Made by a program: the position numbers and the translations under genes. Below, piece by piece: positions 14,901 to 49,674 of a stretch of 64,000 nt of DNA; position 1 is the stretch's first letter; every line of letters starts with the position of its first letter. The DNA is taken from contig JACBWW010000008.1 of NCBI GenBank assembly GCA_020086605.1, forward strand, positions 27,522,135 to 27,586,134. Direction: 5' to 3'. This DNA is from Lanius collurio. Lineage: Eukaryota; Chordata; Aves; Passeriformes; Laniidae. The notes beneath the pieces were generated by a model. It worked only from the letters and a program-made list of their open reading frames with translations. It was not told the origin of the DNA and made no database searches.

Positions 14901-17900
14901 ATCTCACTTACTTAAACAAAACCACAAACTCCATCAAGGAGAGGTGTGCTGCACTGTGCTTGTGGAGAGCAGAGGCCCAGGGTGTTCTACAAAAAGAATA
15001 GACTTTTTTTTTTTGGTGGAAAAATTTGCCAGACCTGTGAGGTTTTTCTTTTTGTGTATCTTCCAGTTTCATGCAGGTCAGCACCTCGAAGCCCCACTGA
15101 TACTCGTGTGGGGTAGAGGGCTTCTTCCACCCCTCAAAGTATTTTTATTCTCTTTTACAGAGGAATGAGCTTCAAGCATTCACAAATATTGTGCTCTGCA
15201 GGGGCTGTAAACCATCATACTGGTTTGGAAGGTCTCTTCTGAGAAAAAGGAACCACAGTTTATGCTCCACCACCATAAAAAGCCCTTTGACCATTAAAAG
15301 ATGACATGAAACAGCACTTTGAGAAGGGGAGAAGTCAGTTAACATAAGGAGCAGCCAAGGAGCCTGTCTGAAAGCTTTCAAGAGCATCAGTCAGGGTCTC
15401 CAAGCATAAGCACTGGCACAGTTCCTTAGAGTCAAGAGAGGTATGTGGCTTTTGCCAGGGGAAGATCTGGTCCCTGGCTTGCGTTCACACAAGAAGAGTC
15501 CAGGAACAGTGAATCTTATCAAAACCTCCCCATTAGCAATGACTGGAATGTGATTTCATTTCTGGTGTCTGTCTTAAAAGCCAGAGTTGAGCAAAAGCGG
15601 AGATAGTGGGGCTTTTTTTTTTCTTTTTCCTCCAGAGAGGAAGGAAACCATTATATGTGGTCAAAATTATTTGACTTAAGTAGCTAATGAAAAACAAGGC
15701 TTAGATTCAGACAACACTTTAACCGCTGAAAATTTGACTTCCACAGACTTCAGTTAGTGGGTTTCAGTGATTTGCTCTCAGAGGTCTGAGTTCCCCAGGG
15801 TTGTTCAGGCAAATCCTGCTCTGATCAGTCAGTTAAGAGAAATAAGGAAGCACAGAGGTAGAGACAGCAGTCACAGGTGCTGCAGCATTGGAAGAGTTTA
15901 CTGCATTTGGATTACTCCCTCTCAGCTGGGACGATGACAGGAAGGGCTCGGGCCGGCCTTGGACCTTGCATTACACCCAGCATGAACATAAATTATCTCT
16001 TTACAAAACTGTGAAACAGGACTAAGTCTGGAAATCATGGCAAAGTGTATGCTGAGCAAGTGTCTGCAGGGAGGCCTTCCCCTCTTACTCAAGATTTCGG
16101 TATGTGTCCCACGGAAAGGCAAACAAAAATAACGTGCATTGCTTCAGTTTTACACCATGTTGACATAAATCTTCTCCCCATGTGAATTACAGCAAAACTG
16201 TGCACAGCTACTGAGCTGCTGCACTTGTGCTGCAGATGAGCTTTGTCTGTTCATGTTTTGACACACAAACCTGTTTGTCATTTGGACTTTATATAGGAGA
16301 AAAGTAAGTTTGGGTGTTGTTTTTGTTAGGTTTCTTTTTCAGGGTACCTTACTGCATTGCATTTATAACTGTCTAATTATTTTTTGTAGATTCATTTCTG
16401 TATTTTATATGTGCATTTTTGCTACACTCTGTATTTCTCAAATCCAGGGTGATCAAAAAGAAACATTGTGTGGGTACAATTAGGAAAGGGATCTAAAAAA
16501 GGCCTTTTCGTGCAATTAAAAACACCGTGCCATGGCCTTTGCTAACTTAGGTCTTTAGACCACAGCACGAGTTCTTCTGAGTTCAAGTTATGATTTAGGC
16601 TGAAGTAGTTTGGTATTAAAAAAAAAGTTCTCTCCTTTCCCAATAGGAAATTGCTTCTTTATTAAAGACATTTCTTGAGTGTACTATCATTGCTTTCTAC
16701 CAACAGCAATTTGGAAGAACAGTGCTGATATATTCAAATCTGTGTAACCTCTTAAGCATCTCTAAACTGCAGCTGATTTGACATTCATAGGTCAGAAAGA
16801 GCATTTCGGAGAGGAGGGATTTCACCTGTATGACCATCTACGGAGTTGCTGCATCTTCCAGTGGCATGACCTCAGTCCTCAGCTGAGCTCTAGAAACTGT
16901 CCATATGTGCTCTCCTAGCCCCAGTGAATGGGAGGTAAAATTCCTCTTCTTGAGCTACCTCTGTCTGGGAGGAGTCAGTCTAGAGCTGATTGCCTGTCAG
17001 TATTTTAGGGATGAAATGAGGGCAATATTTTATCCTAAGAACTCATATTTGGTCTCAGCATAGATATTTCTGTGTCTGCTTTGCTCCTAGGAGGCAAATA
17101 TTTCTTAGAGCAGACTCTTCTCTTTCAACTTTTGACAATCTTTAGCAAGAGCTTCCTTAACATATTATGTTTAGTCTGAAACCAGGGTAGAACTTGTCTT
17201 TTTCTTCTCTCTTTTGTGTTTCTCCTTTGCCTTCCTTTTATTCAATCACTAAATGATATCATGTATCTTTTTCAACATGACTCATGGCAGAGTTTTAGAG
17301 CTGCCTCTCCAAAACTTCAATAAATGCACGGAGCAGCTGTTTTTATAACCCAAATCACTGCCATGTTACCACAGACAGATGCAAGTTAATTATAATTTAA
17401 AATGTTTATCCTGTTATTGTTTGCATTTCTGAAGATTTTCAGCAGCTGTAGGACCCTGAGTGACTCCCTCTCCTCTCACAGAGTGTATTTATTTTCTGGG
17501 TTCAGCACACCCCGCTCGGTGTCTCCAGCATCGCCGCGGTGTCCCGTGCAGAGCAGGAGTGACAGCAGCTCTGCACCAGGTGGAAGCAATTATGGGAAAA
17601 AAACCATGGTCCTTGCTGGATGAGTTACTGCTGATAGCTGCCAGATAAGCTAACTTAATAAAGCAGTGGCTTAATTAAGCCACATTCCTCCCACCTTGCC
17701 CCTCATCCGGCCTGTCTGAGGCGATGCTATCAAGCAGCTACTGCTTTGTGGGATGGGGCAGGGGTGCTGTGCTGGTGCACCCCTGTGTGTTGGGCACTCT
17801 TGGGGGGCCTACAGGTGAAGGGACACAGGGGAGCTCCTGGAAAGCTCAGCTTCTCTCTCAGTTTGCAAAGAAATGGGCCACAAGAGTCTGAAAAAAGAGG

Positions 17901-18959
17901 CAGATCTGCCACTTGCCTAGTCATGGATATATTTATTGACATCAAAAGTTTGACCCTAAATCCCATCTTCTGGCATTTAGTGATCCAGAAGCATCTTGAT
18001 CTCCAGAGCAGAGGGGAGGAGCTCAATATCTCCCTGCTTCTCCAGCAGCTACCTGTCAAAAAAAAAAAAAAAAAAAGGGTTGATTTAGTTTTGGGGGTGT
18101 CCCTATCACTATAGATTTTCTTACAAACACAAAAGCTGGATATTGCAGTGATTGAAATCTTGGGGCCCCAAACGCACTGAGAGTTTGGGCTTGTGCCTAT
18201 TCTTGAGTAAAGACTGCATGAGAATCAAAACTTGCTATGTTTTTCATTGCTGAAGTACCTATTAAAAGCTGCAACAGGTTGTCTGCCAGAAGCTTCCTCT
18301 TTTGTAAACCAGATTTAAAGTTAACAAATCAGCTTAATTTCCCCAGAGATCTAGGTTTTAGTGGTGGAGCTTCTTACACAGCCATGTGCTTGTGTTTTGT
18401 GCATGGTCACACATACAGCAGCACAGCAACCACCGTGCTGAAAGTTACCCAGTAGCTAAAATTATCAGTGGGAACCCCCTCTCACCTCTCATTATGTACA
18501 ACGAGATTGCTGCTGTGCAACGTTGATTAGACATGTCAGCCTGGACCTGGACATCTGAAAATGAGTGTTGCTATTAAAATGCCTTTGCTAATGCTCATGT
18601 GTCCGTCATTTTGACAGATTTCACTTTAAGACTGCAGAAAGCTAAAGCATGCAGGAATCCCAGGGTTGCAATGTAATGTTCAGAGAAAGAGGTATAGTAT
18701 TGTATTTCCTTTGCATTAACCCTGAAGCAGCAGTTTCCCAGGCACAATCATGCTGATGGCTCAAGACCGCTGTTGAGTACGGGCTGCTCTAATGCAGAGA
18801 TCCATAACTGTTGACTGGGAAGTGATTATCGTGGGGAGTTGGCTTCTGGAAAGTGGTCTGAAGGCAGGGCATCCCTCTTCTAAAACACTTCTTTAAGTAT
18901 GATTTAAAAATCTTACGATGCAAAAAATCTTCACGTATTTAGAGAAAATATTTCAAAAT

Positions 18960-19135
18960 CTCCTTGCCAGTAAGGCTTGGGAAAATTCAAACAAAGATTT
19001 GAGAGGGAGACTGAAAACAAGGAAATAGTTTCTCGAAACCATCTCAACCCACTGAGGAACTCATTGCTGCAAGAAGTCACTGAAGAGAAGGATTTCAGCA
19101 AACACTTGGATATCAGCCAGGGGAACATGATTTTC
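18960..19135 (+). mobile_element. CR1-like LINE fragment, old
   Basis: Contains aacccactgaggaactcatt, gctgcaagaagtcactgaag and a downstream ttggatatcagc, a pattern I recognise from old CR1-type copies shared by birds, turtles and crocodilians. Boundaries are approximate. Confidence 0.45.
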
Positions 19136-21145
19136 TGGTTAAGTGAAAGCTATGCAAGGCTGTGCTTGCTTTGGGGCAATATCAGGGTGCCAGGGCAGCA
19201 TTTAATAGAGGTAACTTGGCATGTGGTGTGTTCTCAATGCATGGCTGCAGGAGAAGGGTTTCAACAGGGAAGTGGTTTGGCTTTTGGGAGAATCCAGTCA
19301 GGCAGATAAAACCAGATAAAACTTTAGCCACAAGAAAGCCAACAAGTCCAGCCAAAAGCCATCACCAGACAAGCTGAGAGGAGAGAGGCAGCTTCTGCAA
19401 GGTTCCCAGCAGGTGATCCCTTACCCATGAGCAGGCTGTCTTATTATCTGCTGACACAGGTCTTATTGGTCCTAAACCTGAAAATAGGGTGGGAATTCCA
19501 TGGAGAAGGGTACAAATTGTGGAATCTTTTGCTTCCTATTTATGGCTAGTTCTGGTTGGCACAACCCCACAGGTCAGTTTCTCATGACAAGGATGTCTTC
19601 CTCTCTCCTTGCTCATCTCCCAGCCCTCTCAAGTTGGGTTGTATCTTCCTCTAAAGAGTAGCTACAAGCAAGCCTCTCTTCTTCTGCAGACAGGAAAAGA
19701 TGAATGTGCACTTGGAAAGCCATCAGCATGGCCTGCAGCAGATGAACAGCCTCCCCAATGCACCTTTGAACTCATTCCTCCTGCATTTGTTTGTCTTGTA
19801 GATAAAACTTCACAGCAGTGTTTGGAGAGAAGTCTAATGAGGCACCACTGTTTGCATAACAAAGCAAGGCTTCCTCCTCAGATGTTCAACACTCATTAAG
19901 CATAATTTATATTCCAACTAATCTTTGGAAGAGGGTAAAATATGGACCCAAAGTTTGTTTTTACATTGTTTGGAGTAATGCATTGTTTGTTTTAAGCTGT
20001 CAGTTGCAACTGATAGTTGGTTTAAATTCAACATAATAATGATTTGTGGTGGCTAAATGTTGTCCAGGGGAGTGTCATGTCATCGACTGATGTGGCTTTA
20101 GCACTCATCTGCATCAGTTTTTGAATCAAAGGAAAAGACAGAGTGGATGGTTTCCTAGTTTTGGAAATATTTCAACATATCCACAAGGCATGAAAAAAAA
20201 AAATGTGAATTTGTAAAATACTGAGAGTTTTTTTCACATCAGATTCACATATACTTGATGTAATAGCACACTGAACAGCGGTTCTTTTCTTTTGCAGCAG
20301 CCCTGGTAGTCACCAGCATGGTATCCTTTGAAGGTCTCCATGTCCCTGAAGTTAGTCACTCCCAGGGTGATAAGGGACACAGACATTTGTAAAGGCTCCT
20401 GAGCGCTGCTGGGAGTCCTCTTGACTTAATGTGGTTGGCTGCCTAGAGAGAAAACCAGCAGGTTTAGCTGGATAGCTAAAAGTCATTACAGGCCAGTGTG
20501 TCAGAAACAGTAATTTCTCAGCATTCAGACTTTGTTCATATCATAGGCACATAAAGTGTCTGGTCCTATTGACTCTACACTGCAGTTTTGTCCCTCAGAC
20601 AATATAAGATGCTCTCCCTTGCTCCAGTTGAAATGCCCATTATATTTAATTTACCTCCTCCAGGTTTATTAGAAGATGAGAAATGACTGATAACATTTAT
20701 CCTCTGTGCACTCCTCACTGAGACTTACCCCTTCCTCCAAGTTTACATTGTAATGACGGGTATTTGGAAGCACCCTTCACTGTACCATGAAACTGATGAG
20801 CTGAATTGTGTATTTGGACAGCACTGAGCTCTGCTGCAGCCAGTCCACACAGGAGAACAGGATTTTTGGAAATTATGTGGGATGCTGGGTGGGTCAGTGT
20901 TGGGGGACTCAGCCCCAGACTCCTGAGGTGGCTGGACATGCTGCCATGGAAAATCCCTCCTGGGCCAAGTGGTTCATTTCACTGTTGTGTTCTGTAATGC
21001 TGAGAGACCTCCGACTGCAGTGCTCAGGATCCTCATCTTGTTTGGTTCATCACATCCACAATCCACCTATGGCTGTTTTTAAAGGCAGTGCCAATCTACA
21101 GAAAATACATTTATTTATTCATTTATTTATTTTATTGTTTTTCAG

Positions 21146-43774
<22,629 letters not shown>

Positions 43775-43844
43775 CTATGCCTACTGAAAAACAAAGCCTC
43801 TTTAGAATTCTTCAATATAAAAAAATGCACTGACAATGAAATTT

Positions 43845-43866
43845 GTGTGTATATATATATATATGT

Positions 43867-43910
<44 letters not shown>

Positions 43911-43919
43911 ATGTATAAT
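43845..43919. repeat. TA/TG microsatellite in CCBE1 3'UTR
   Basis: Runs of AT dinucleotides broken by gtatac and acatgtatatgt, starting about 70 nt after the CCBE1 stop codon. Confidence 0.95.
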
Positions 43920-45618
43920 TTCCCAGTTTTCTTTCTGCTTTTCCTGAACCATGCTGCCTGTACTGTAGCTTTCCTGGTTCATGGTAGCCTCCTTGCAGAA
44001 ATTCCATACTGCCAAGCCTGCACTGTACCTAGACTATCAAAAAAACTTTCATAGCATATAATATGATTAAGGCATGCTCTAGCTAATGACACAGACCACA
44101 GCATTCCATCTGCCTACTTTGCATTCTATGTCCAAATGACCCAGTACCCAAATTTTGCCAGGGACAGAGGGTTAGCTGAACATCATCCCTGAATGATGTC
44201 AATAACAAACACCTTGGTCCACAGTTGCTTTATGAATGCAAATAAATTATACCACTGAACTCGAGTCTCCAGCTACTGTCCCCAGGCTTAGGAGAGTGTG
44301 AGAAGTGGATCCCTGTTTCAGAGCGCAGGCCATCTGTAAGTGAGATGTGTCCTCTATTATGCCTCATCATGGCAGAAAAAGGCAAGAAAAAAAATGTTTT
44401 AGGATTAAACAAGGGTGCTGCTGCTTGATCTGGAAATTATTTGGCTTTGTGTTGCTAGAGTATCATTCAAAGACAGTCAAAAAAGTTTGTCTTAAACAAA
44501 CTCTACTTTTTCTTTACCATTGTCCCACAGCTCAGTGTGAAGGCCAGTTTTCTCAACAGATTCATGCTGGATACATTACACAAAGATGAACAACATAAAG
44601 GGGATGTTTAAAGCAGGAAACCAAATCAAAAGCGAATCAAGCAGGCTTATTGGCAAGCACAAAATATATCCCAGCCTTGCAGAAAGAGTCTGATTCTGAC
44701 ATCCTGCAGGTGCAGGTCTTCCTTGGTGAAATTCTGAAGTCTGAGTGAAATCAACACCAGAAAGAAGGCCTCATGTTTGCAAAGAGCTTCCATCTGTTTT
44801 GTTCCTCTGCTGCAGGAGACCAAACTAAATGGCTTTCACCAAACTGGAACACAGAGTGGCAGCATGTTTGGCTGGGTATATGAGGAGTGTGAGTAGGTGC
44901 AGGAGTGCACATGACAAAATATTTCAACTGGTACGAGGATGGCTAAGGTGAGGTACTGCACATGGGATCCTTTATTGTGAATGGGGATAAAAGGGAGTGC
45001 CCTTTATTTACACTGGAAAATTGGATGCACAAGTTATACCATACCTCATGGATGATGTATGTTGCCATTTCTTTTGGATTACCACAGCTGCTGAGGACTT
45101 TGCCATGCTTAGAATATAAAGGAGTATATTAAGCACAAAATTTCAGTGTTGAGTCTGTGTAGCTGCTACTTCTACAGTATGTTTAGTGTTCAGTAGTGTT
45201 CATGTTACAAATGAAAAGAAAAACTTGTTATTTTGCCATGTTTTCCAGGGCTTGCATGTTGCAGTAGAATAAATACAGGTGAAAATATAAGAGGGGCCTT
45301 TTCAGATAATACATAAAGGCTTGGATTCCCTTCCATATTTTCTGGGCCAAAAGATAGTTGGTGTAATCCTGACAGCATCAGTACAGGTCATGTATAAACA
45401 GCTGGCTGTCTAGCCTTTTCTTTAACTTCTGTGTGTTGTTTTAAGAGGATGTGCTCATTCCTGTAGCCGTTTCCCAGTTTCTCACTGCCACTAAGCCACA
45501 AGAAAGGGCATTAGCTTTTAAGAGCACGAGTGTTCTGCATTTCTTTTTGTGTTATATCTGTATCAGTATCTACAAAGCAATGCCTAAGTTGTGGGGATAG
45601 CTGAAAAAAATTTATAGT

Positions 45619-45640
45619 GATCTCACCCTGTGGTGAGATC
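45619..45640. other. Perfect 9-bp inverted repeat (hairpin)
   Basis: Arms gatctcacc and ggtgagatc with a 4-nt ctgt loop, in the presumed CCBE1 3'UTR. Confidence 0.85.
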
Positions 45641-46224
45641 TCCTTGGGCTTCTCCTCTGTCTAGGAGGAGCTCTGCCAGCAGCTGCAGATCCAAGTAATC
45701 TTATGATCACATAATAATGGAGACCTGAGGAAAGAACCAGTGGCCAACAGAGGGACAGTCTTATATGCAGCAGGCTCGATAAAACCCTAAAGACCGTATG
45801 AACTGAGGCATTTATGTCTTATTTTCTTAATTTCAAGCAGACAACAGAACAAATTTTGGTCTCTGAAAATTCTGAGATGCAGTAGCACAAGTGTTGAGGG
45901 TCAGTAAAGACATTTCCATTATCTAGGACAGAGAATTCTTGTAGTCATGTTTTCCATTGGCTGGGGTAAAATTACATCATTTGTGAATATGCAATTTTAA
46001 TTAAATTTGTTAAACATCAAATGTTGTACTTTTAAATCTAGCAAATTATGGAACTCTTGCATATGTTTACCACTGCACCCCGTTGGATCAGGCTGGCTCC
46101 CACTAGAGAATTAGTAGCTGTAGTTTTTTGACCATGAGATACTGAATGATCTAACTTATGTTAGATGAGCCACTTCCTACATTTCAACTAAATTCTATTG
46201 CCCTCTGCCCACAAGGTGATGTAT

Positions 46225-46254
46225 AATAAGCACCTTCTAAAAAAGGTGCTTATT
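46225..46254. other. Perfect 12-bp inverted repeat (hairpin)
   Basis: Arms aataagcacctt and aaggtgcttatt are exact reverse complements separated by a 6-nt loop. If CCBE1 transcripts extend this far it would form a stable stem-loop in the 3'UTR. Confidence 0.9.
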
Positions 46255-47500
46255 TTATTTTTAAGTTCTGCTTTACCAAATAGAGACACATACCAAATGA
46301 GAAGTTCCCACAGTTTGGCAAACAAATTCAGGAAGAGGTGACAACTGTCCTGCTGTGTGTAAGTGTCCAGGGAAGGGTAATTCTGAGACTGCACCAGAAA
46401 AGCAGATAAAATACGTATTTCACTGTAAGTATAGAAAGTTGTCCTAGAGGTTCTTGAATAGAAACACAGCACATGTTTACATGCTTTTCTGAATGGAAAC
46501 CTCAATGACTTCCCTTTCTAGAGCTGGCATCATTGGCTTTCACAGTGCTTGCTTCAAAAAAAAAAAAGGTCACAGAACATGTTCCTTGGGTTTGCCCTTG
46601 TCCTTACGCTCCTCTGTCCAGATTTGCTGCCTCAATGCTGTTTGAGTGCCAACAACAAGGAGACGACACTATGGCAAAGACAAGTCCACCCAACATGACA
46701 AAGGAATTCCAGCCACAGGGAGAGTCCCTCTGAGCCCAGCAGGCTGGGAAGGGTCAGCCTTTGTTCTGCATCCACCTGAGATCTTTGCATAAAACTTAAT
46801 TTCTGATTAACTCATAACACAGGGTATCAGCAACATCTCGTTCAGATTTTGTGGTAAACACATAAAGGCTCAGAAAAGTGTCATTTTCTTCAGTGCCCAA
46901 TGTTTCATACAGCCAGGGCAGAGAAATCATTTCCAGTCTACAGTTTTGTTACTGGTAGTCAGAGAAGACATTACTTGCAAATTATTTATTACTATGTGGC
47001 TCCAAAAATAACAAACTCTCCCAAGTATTCAAAATAAGAAAGTAGAAACTTCTACACTAGTAGAAACTAGTCTCATTAGTCTCATTACTAGGCTCATGCA
47101 CATGACAACTTTGTTTCACATAAATGCTATGTATAATTTTATTAGAAAGAAATATTATTTTGATGTTAAGACATCAAGTTATAAGCAGAAGGATAATAAA
47201 GAATTTGTTATTTTATTAATATTAGAAATATATTTAATGGAAACATTTGCAAGAGTGTGTAGTGATGGGAAAATTCTGATTGTTAATGGGTTTAACAAAA
47301 TCACGAATCTTGAGAAATGTTTTCTTTCAACACTGTGCCAGCTACATAAAGGTTTAGTCTTTCTTGCACAGCTGTAGTTCTGACACACAATAATTCCTAT
47401 ATAGTCAGGCTAAATTAGGAAAAGGAGAGGGAAATTGATTGTAAATGGAATTGGGGTAATGCCTGGAGTTACTGTTGGCATCACAGCTTGCATAGTCTTC

Positions 47501-48867
47501 TGCCTAGAAGTATTTCAGGGTTAATGTACCAAGTCCCAGAGCAGCAACAAAAGATGGGGATGGAGTCCAATTCTCTGTTAATTTCACATTTAAAAAAACC
47601 CCGTATGTTTGTTCCTTTTACACATTCCAACAACTATACTGTTCACTTTATTTATATATGAAATACTAAAATGTGTATAAGATGACTGTGATTTTATGAT
47701 GTATTCATAATAACAAAGTTATTTTTTCTTACACTGTTGGTAGCTGCTTTTTTATTACACATTCTCTGAAACACAGTGATCTTGGCTTGAAGAAACAGAT
47801 GACAGGAAACCTCCTTACGCTGCCTTCTAGCATTTTTCTTGGAGCTGAACAATATCGACATAGTTCTTTAACTCTGGGTCATATGCTCTTGCAAACTAGG
47901 GTGGGTTTCAGTCTTTGCGGGAATAAAGCAGACAACCACTTCTGCTCTGTGGACCGGTGGTGGCTCCTGTGCCACATCAGGGCCACATGAGGTTGGATAC
48001 AGCAGCCCCACCCCACGCTGCCAGTGTGTGCAGCTTCTGCACATCCTGGGGATGCGATACGGGGGTCCGGAGCGCTTCGGCATCCCGCCATCAGTGATAG
48101 GGAAAAGAAAGAATAACACATAGGCTCCATCAGGCCTTGCCTGCCCCTCCCCGCAGCCCCAGGAGCATCCTGCAGGCTGTGTCCGACGGCTCAGGGGCAG
48201 CGAGGAGCCCAGCTTGCCGCCTCCTCCCCGCAGAGCCCACCCTGCCTGCCCAATGCCCCAAGGGCAGCCGCAGGGCGGGCACCCCGCCAGGCTGGCTGTC
48301 TTCGCTGGCAGGATCCGACTCCACCACCAGAACCCAGGATCGCCAATATGCGGGTAAATGTGTAACCAAAGTAAATAGTGGAAGCAAAATGTTAAAGACA
48401 AAAAATCGATTGTTAGCAGATCTAAGAATGAAAAGGCAGACAAAGGAGTTCCCGGTTTTACTGGGAAGCCTGCTAGTAGTATTGTTCCGCGACTGTCTGA
48501 TGACAACAGAACTGTCAAGAATTCATGAAAAGCAGAATCTCAGTTACTTGATGTCTGCATTTGGGGCAAGCCAGATGGTAGTCATATGACATGATGATGC
48601 CGTCCTTTTAATTTTGACCAGTTACACAGCAGTGTATTAAACTCAGACATTTTAAAATCTGCCTGTTTAATTAGCTCACATCCGATAGTTTTAAAAAGAG
48701 CTAACAGAGGACCGCCGGGACACTGGATCGCCGCGGCGCGGCTCCTTTGCGCCCGCAGCAGCTCCCAGCTCCGCCGGCTGTGTGCCGGCTCCCGGTCCCG
48801 GTCAGGCGTCCCGGTAGGCGGCTGCGGGCTGGACTGCATGAGGAACAGCAATGCCAGCCGGGTGGGT
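47501..48867. other. Intergenic region between CCBE1 and MRPL17
   Basis: AT-rich to about 47.9 kb, then increasingly GC-rich. 47868-48518 (minus) is an open frame of 216 codons with no recognisable domain. 48690-48850 is strongly CpG-rich. No gene is supported. Confidence 0.7.
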
Positions 48868-49348
48868 GCGGGAGGTGATCGTGTCCCTCTCAGAGCATGG
48901 AGTGCTCTGTCCAGTTCTGGGCTCCTCCGCGCAAGACAGACGTGGAGCTCCTGGAGCGGGTCCAGAGGAGGGTCACAAAAATAATTAAGGGACTGGAGAA
49001 TCCTTTACGGAAAAAGGCTGAGCGAGCTGGGCATGTTCAGCCTCAATAAGAGACCAGGACTCATCAAAGCCTGTCAGTATCTGCACGGAGATGTCAGAGG
49101 ACGGAACAGGTTCTGCTCGGTGGTTTCGCAAATAAGAAACGAAGTAGCGGACGGAAACTGATGCACAGGAAGTTCCACCTGAACCCGAGGAAGAACTTCT
49201 TTTCCGTTCGGTTGACCGAGCACTGGAACAGGTTTCCCGGAGAGGCTGCGGAGTCTCCCTCATCGGAGACGCTCAAGAACCGCATGAACGCACTCTTATC
49301 CCGTGTGTTCCAGGACGACCCTGTTCGATCAGGGAGGCTGGACCAATT
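48868..49348 (+). mobile_element. CR1 LINE fragment in the MRPL17 5' flank
   Basis: CR1 landmarks in order: tgtccagttctgggctcctc, gagcgggtccagaggagggt, gagcgagctgggcatgttca, gaactgatgcacaggaagtt-type text near 49160, gaacccgaggaagaacttct, accgagcactggaacaggtt, and a final gatcagggaggctggaccaa. It is unusually CpG-rich for a CR1 copy. It ends roughly 150 bp before the MRPL17 start codon. Confidence 0.9.
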
Positions 49349-49408
49349 GTGCCGCCGTGTCCCTTTCCAAGCCGACCCGTTCCGGGATTGCGGCACTGTG
49401 TGGCTGTG

Positions 49409-49423
49409 ACTACAGTTCCCAGC
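49409..49423 (+). promoter_or_regulatory. MRPL17: ZNF143/THAP11-type promoter motif
   Basis: ACTACAGTTCCCAGC matches the well-known ZNF143-family element ACTACAnnTCCCAGC, which is enriched in housekeeping and mitochondrial-gene promoters. It sits 78 bp before the MRPL17 ATG and continues into a GCGCGCTGCGCGG stretch. Binding is inferred. Confidence 0.8.
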
Positions 49424-49500
49424 GCGCTGCGCGGCGCTCGGGCGCTGCCGGGAGGCGGCGGAGGCAGCGGCCGGGGCGGGCAGGGCGGTCGATCGGCGGG

Positions 49501-49674
49501 ATGCGGCTGTCGGTGGCGGCCGCCATCTCGCATGGCCGTGTGTACCGGCGGCTCGGGCTCGGACCGCGGTCGCGCCTGGACCTGCTGCGGAACCTGGTGA
49601 CAGCGCTGGTGCGGCATGAGCGCATCGAGACGCTCTGGGCGCGGGCCGATGAGATGCGCGGCTACACCGAGCGG
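49501..49674 (+). CDS. MRPL17: MRPL17 exon 1
   Basis: 58 codons from ATG to MRGYTER. The donor is CGG followed by gtgagc, phase 0. Confidence 0.96.

Larger units (their letters stand above)
1..21145 (+). other. CCBE1: CCBE1 intron upstream of exon 3 (partial)
   Basis: This is 21 kb of AT-rich intron with no exon that I can support. ORFs of up to 146 codons lack motifs, splice support or composition bias. Contents seen: CR1-derived pieces near 0.97-1.20, 11.81-11.96 and 18.96-19.13 kb, an A-tract at 18060-18077, and otherwise unremarkable sequence. The donor partner, exon 2, is upstream of the window. Confidence 0.85.
43775..47500 (+). other. CCBE1: CCBE1 3'UTR and downstream region
   Basis: No coding exon is supportable here. 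Candidate poly(A) signals (AATAAA) are at 44241-44246, 45268-45273 and 47195-47200. Vertebrate CCBE1 transcripts usually have a 3'UTR of several kb, so the end cannot be fixed from sequence alone. Two strong inverted repeats occur at 45619-45640 and 46225-46254. Confidence 0.6.

Noticed and set aside
1..21145. CCBE1 exon 2 or the signal-peptide exon within the window
   Set aside because: I looked for the segment preceding KKCC (an ICSESKIATTKYPC-like reading) and for a Leu-rich signal peptide and found neither; they must lie upstream.
43836..44054. ORFs with Ile/Tyr repeats after the CCBE1 stop
   Set aside because: They translate the TA microsatellite in the 3'UTR.
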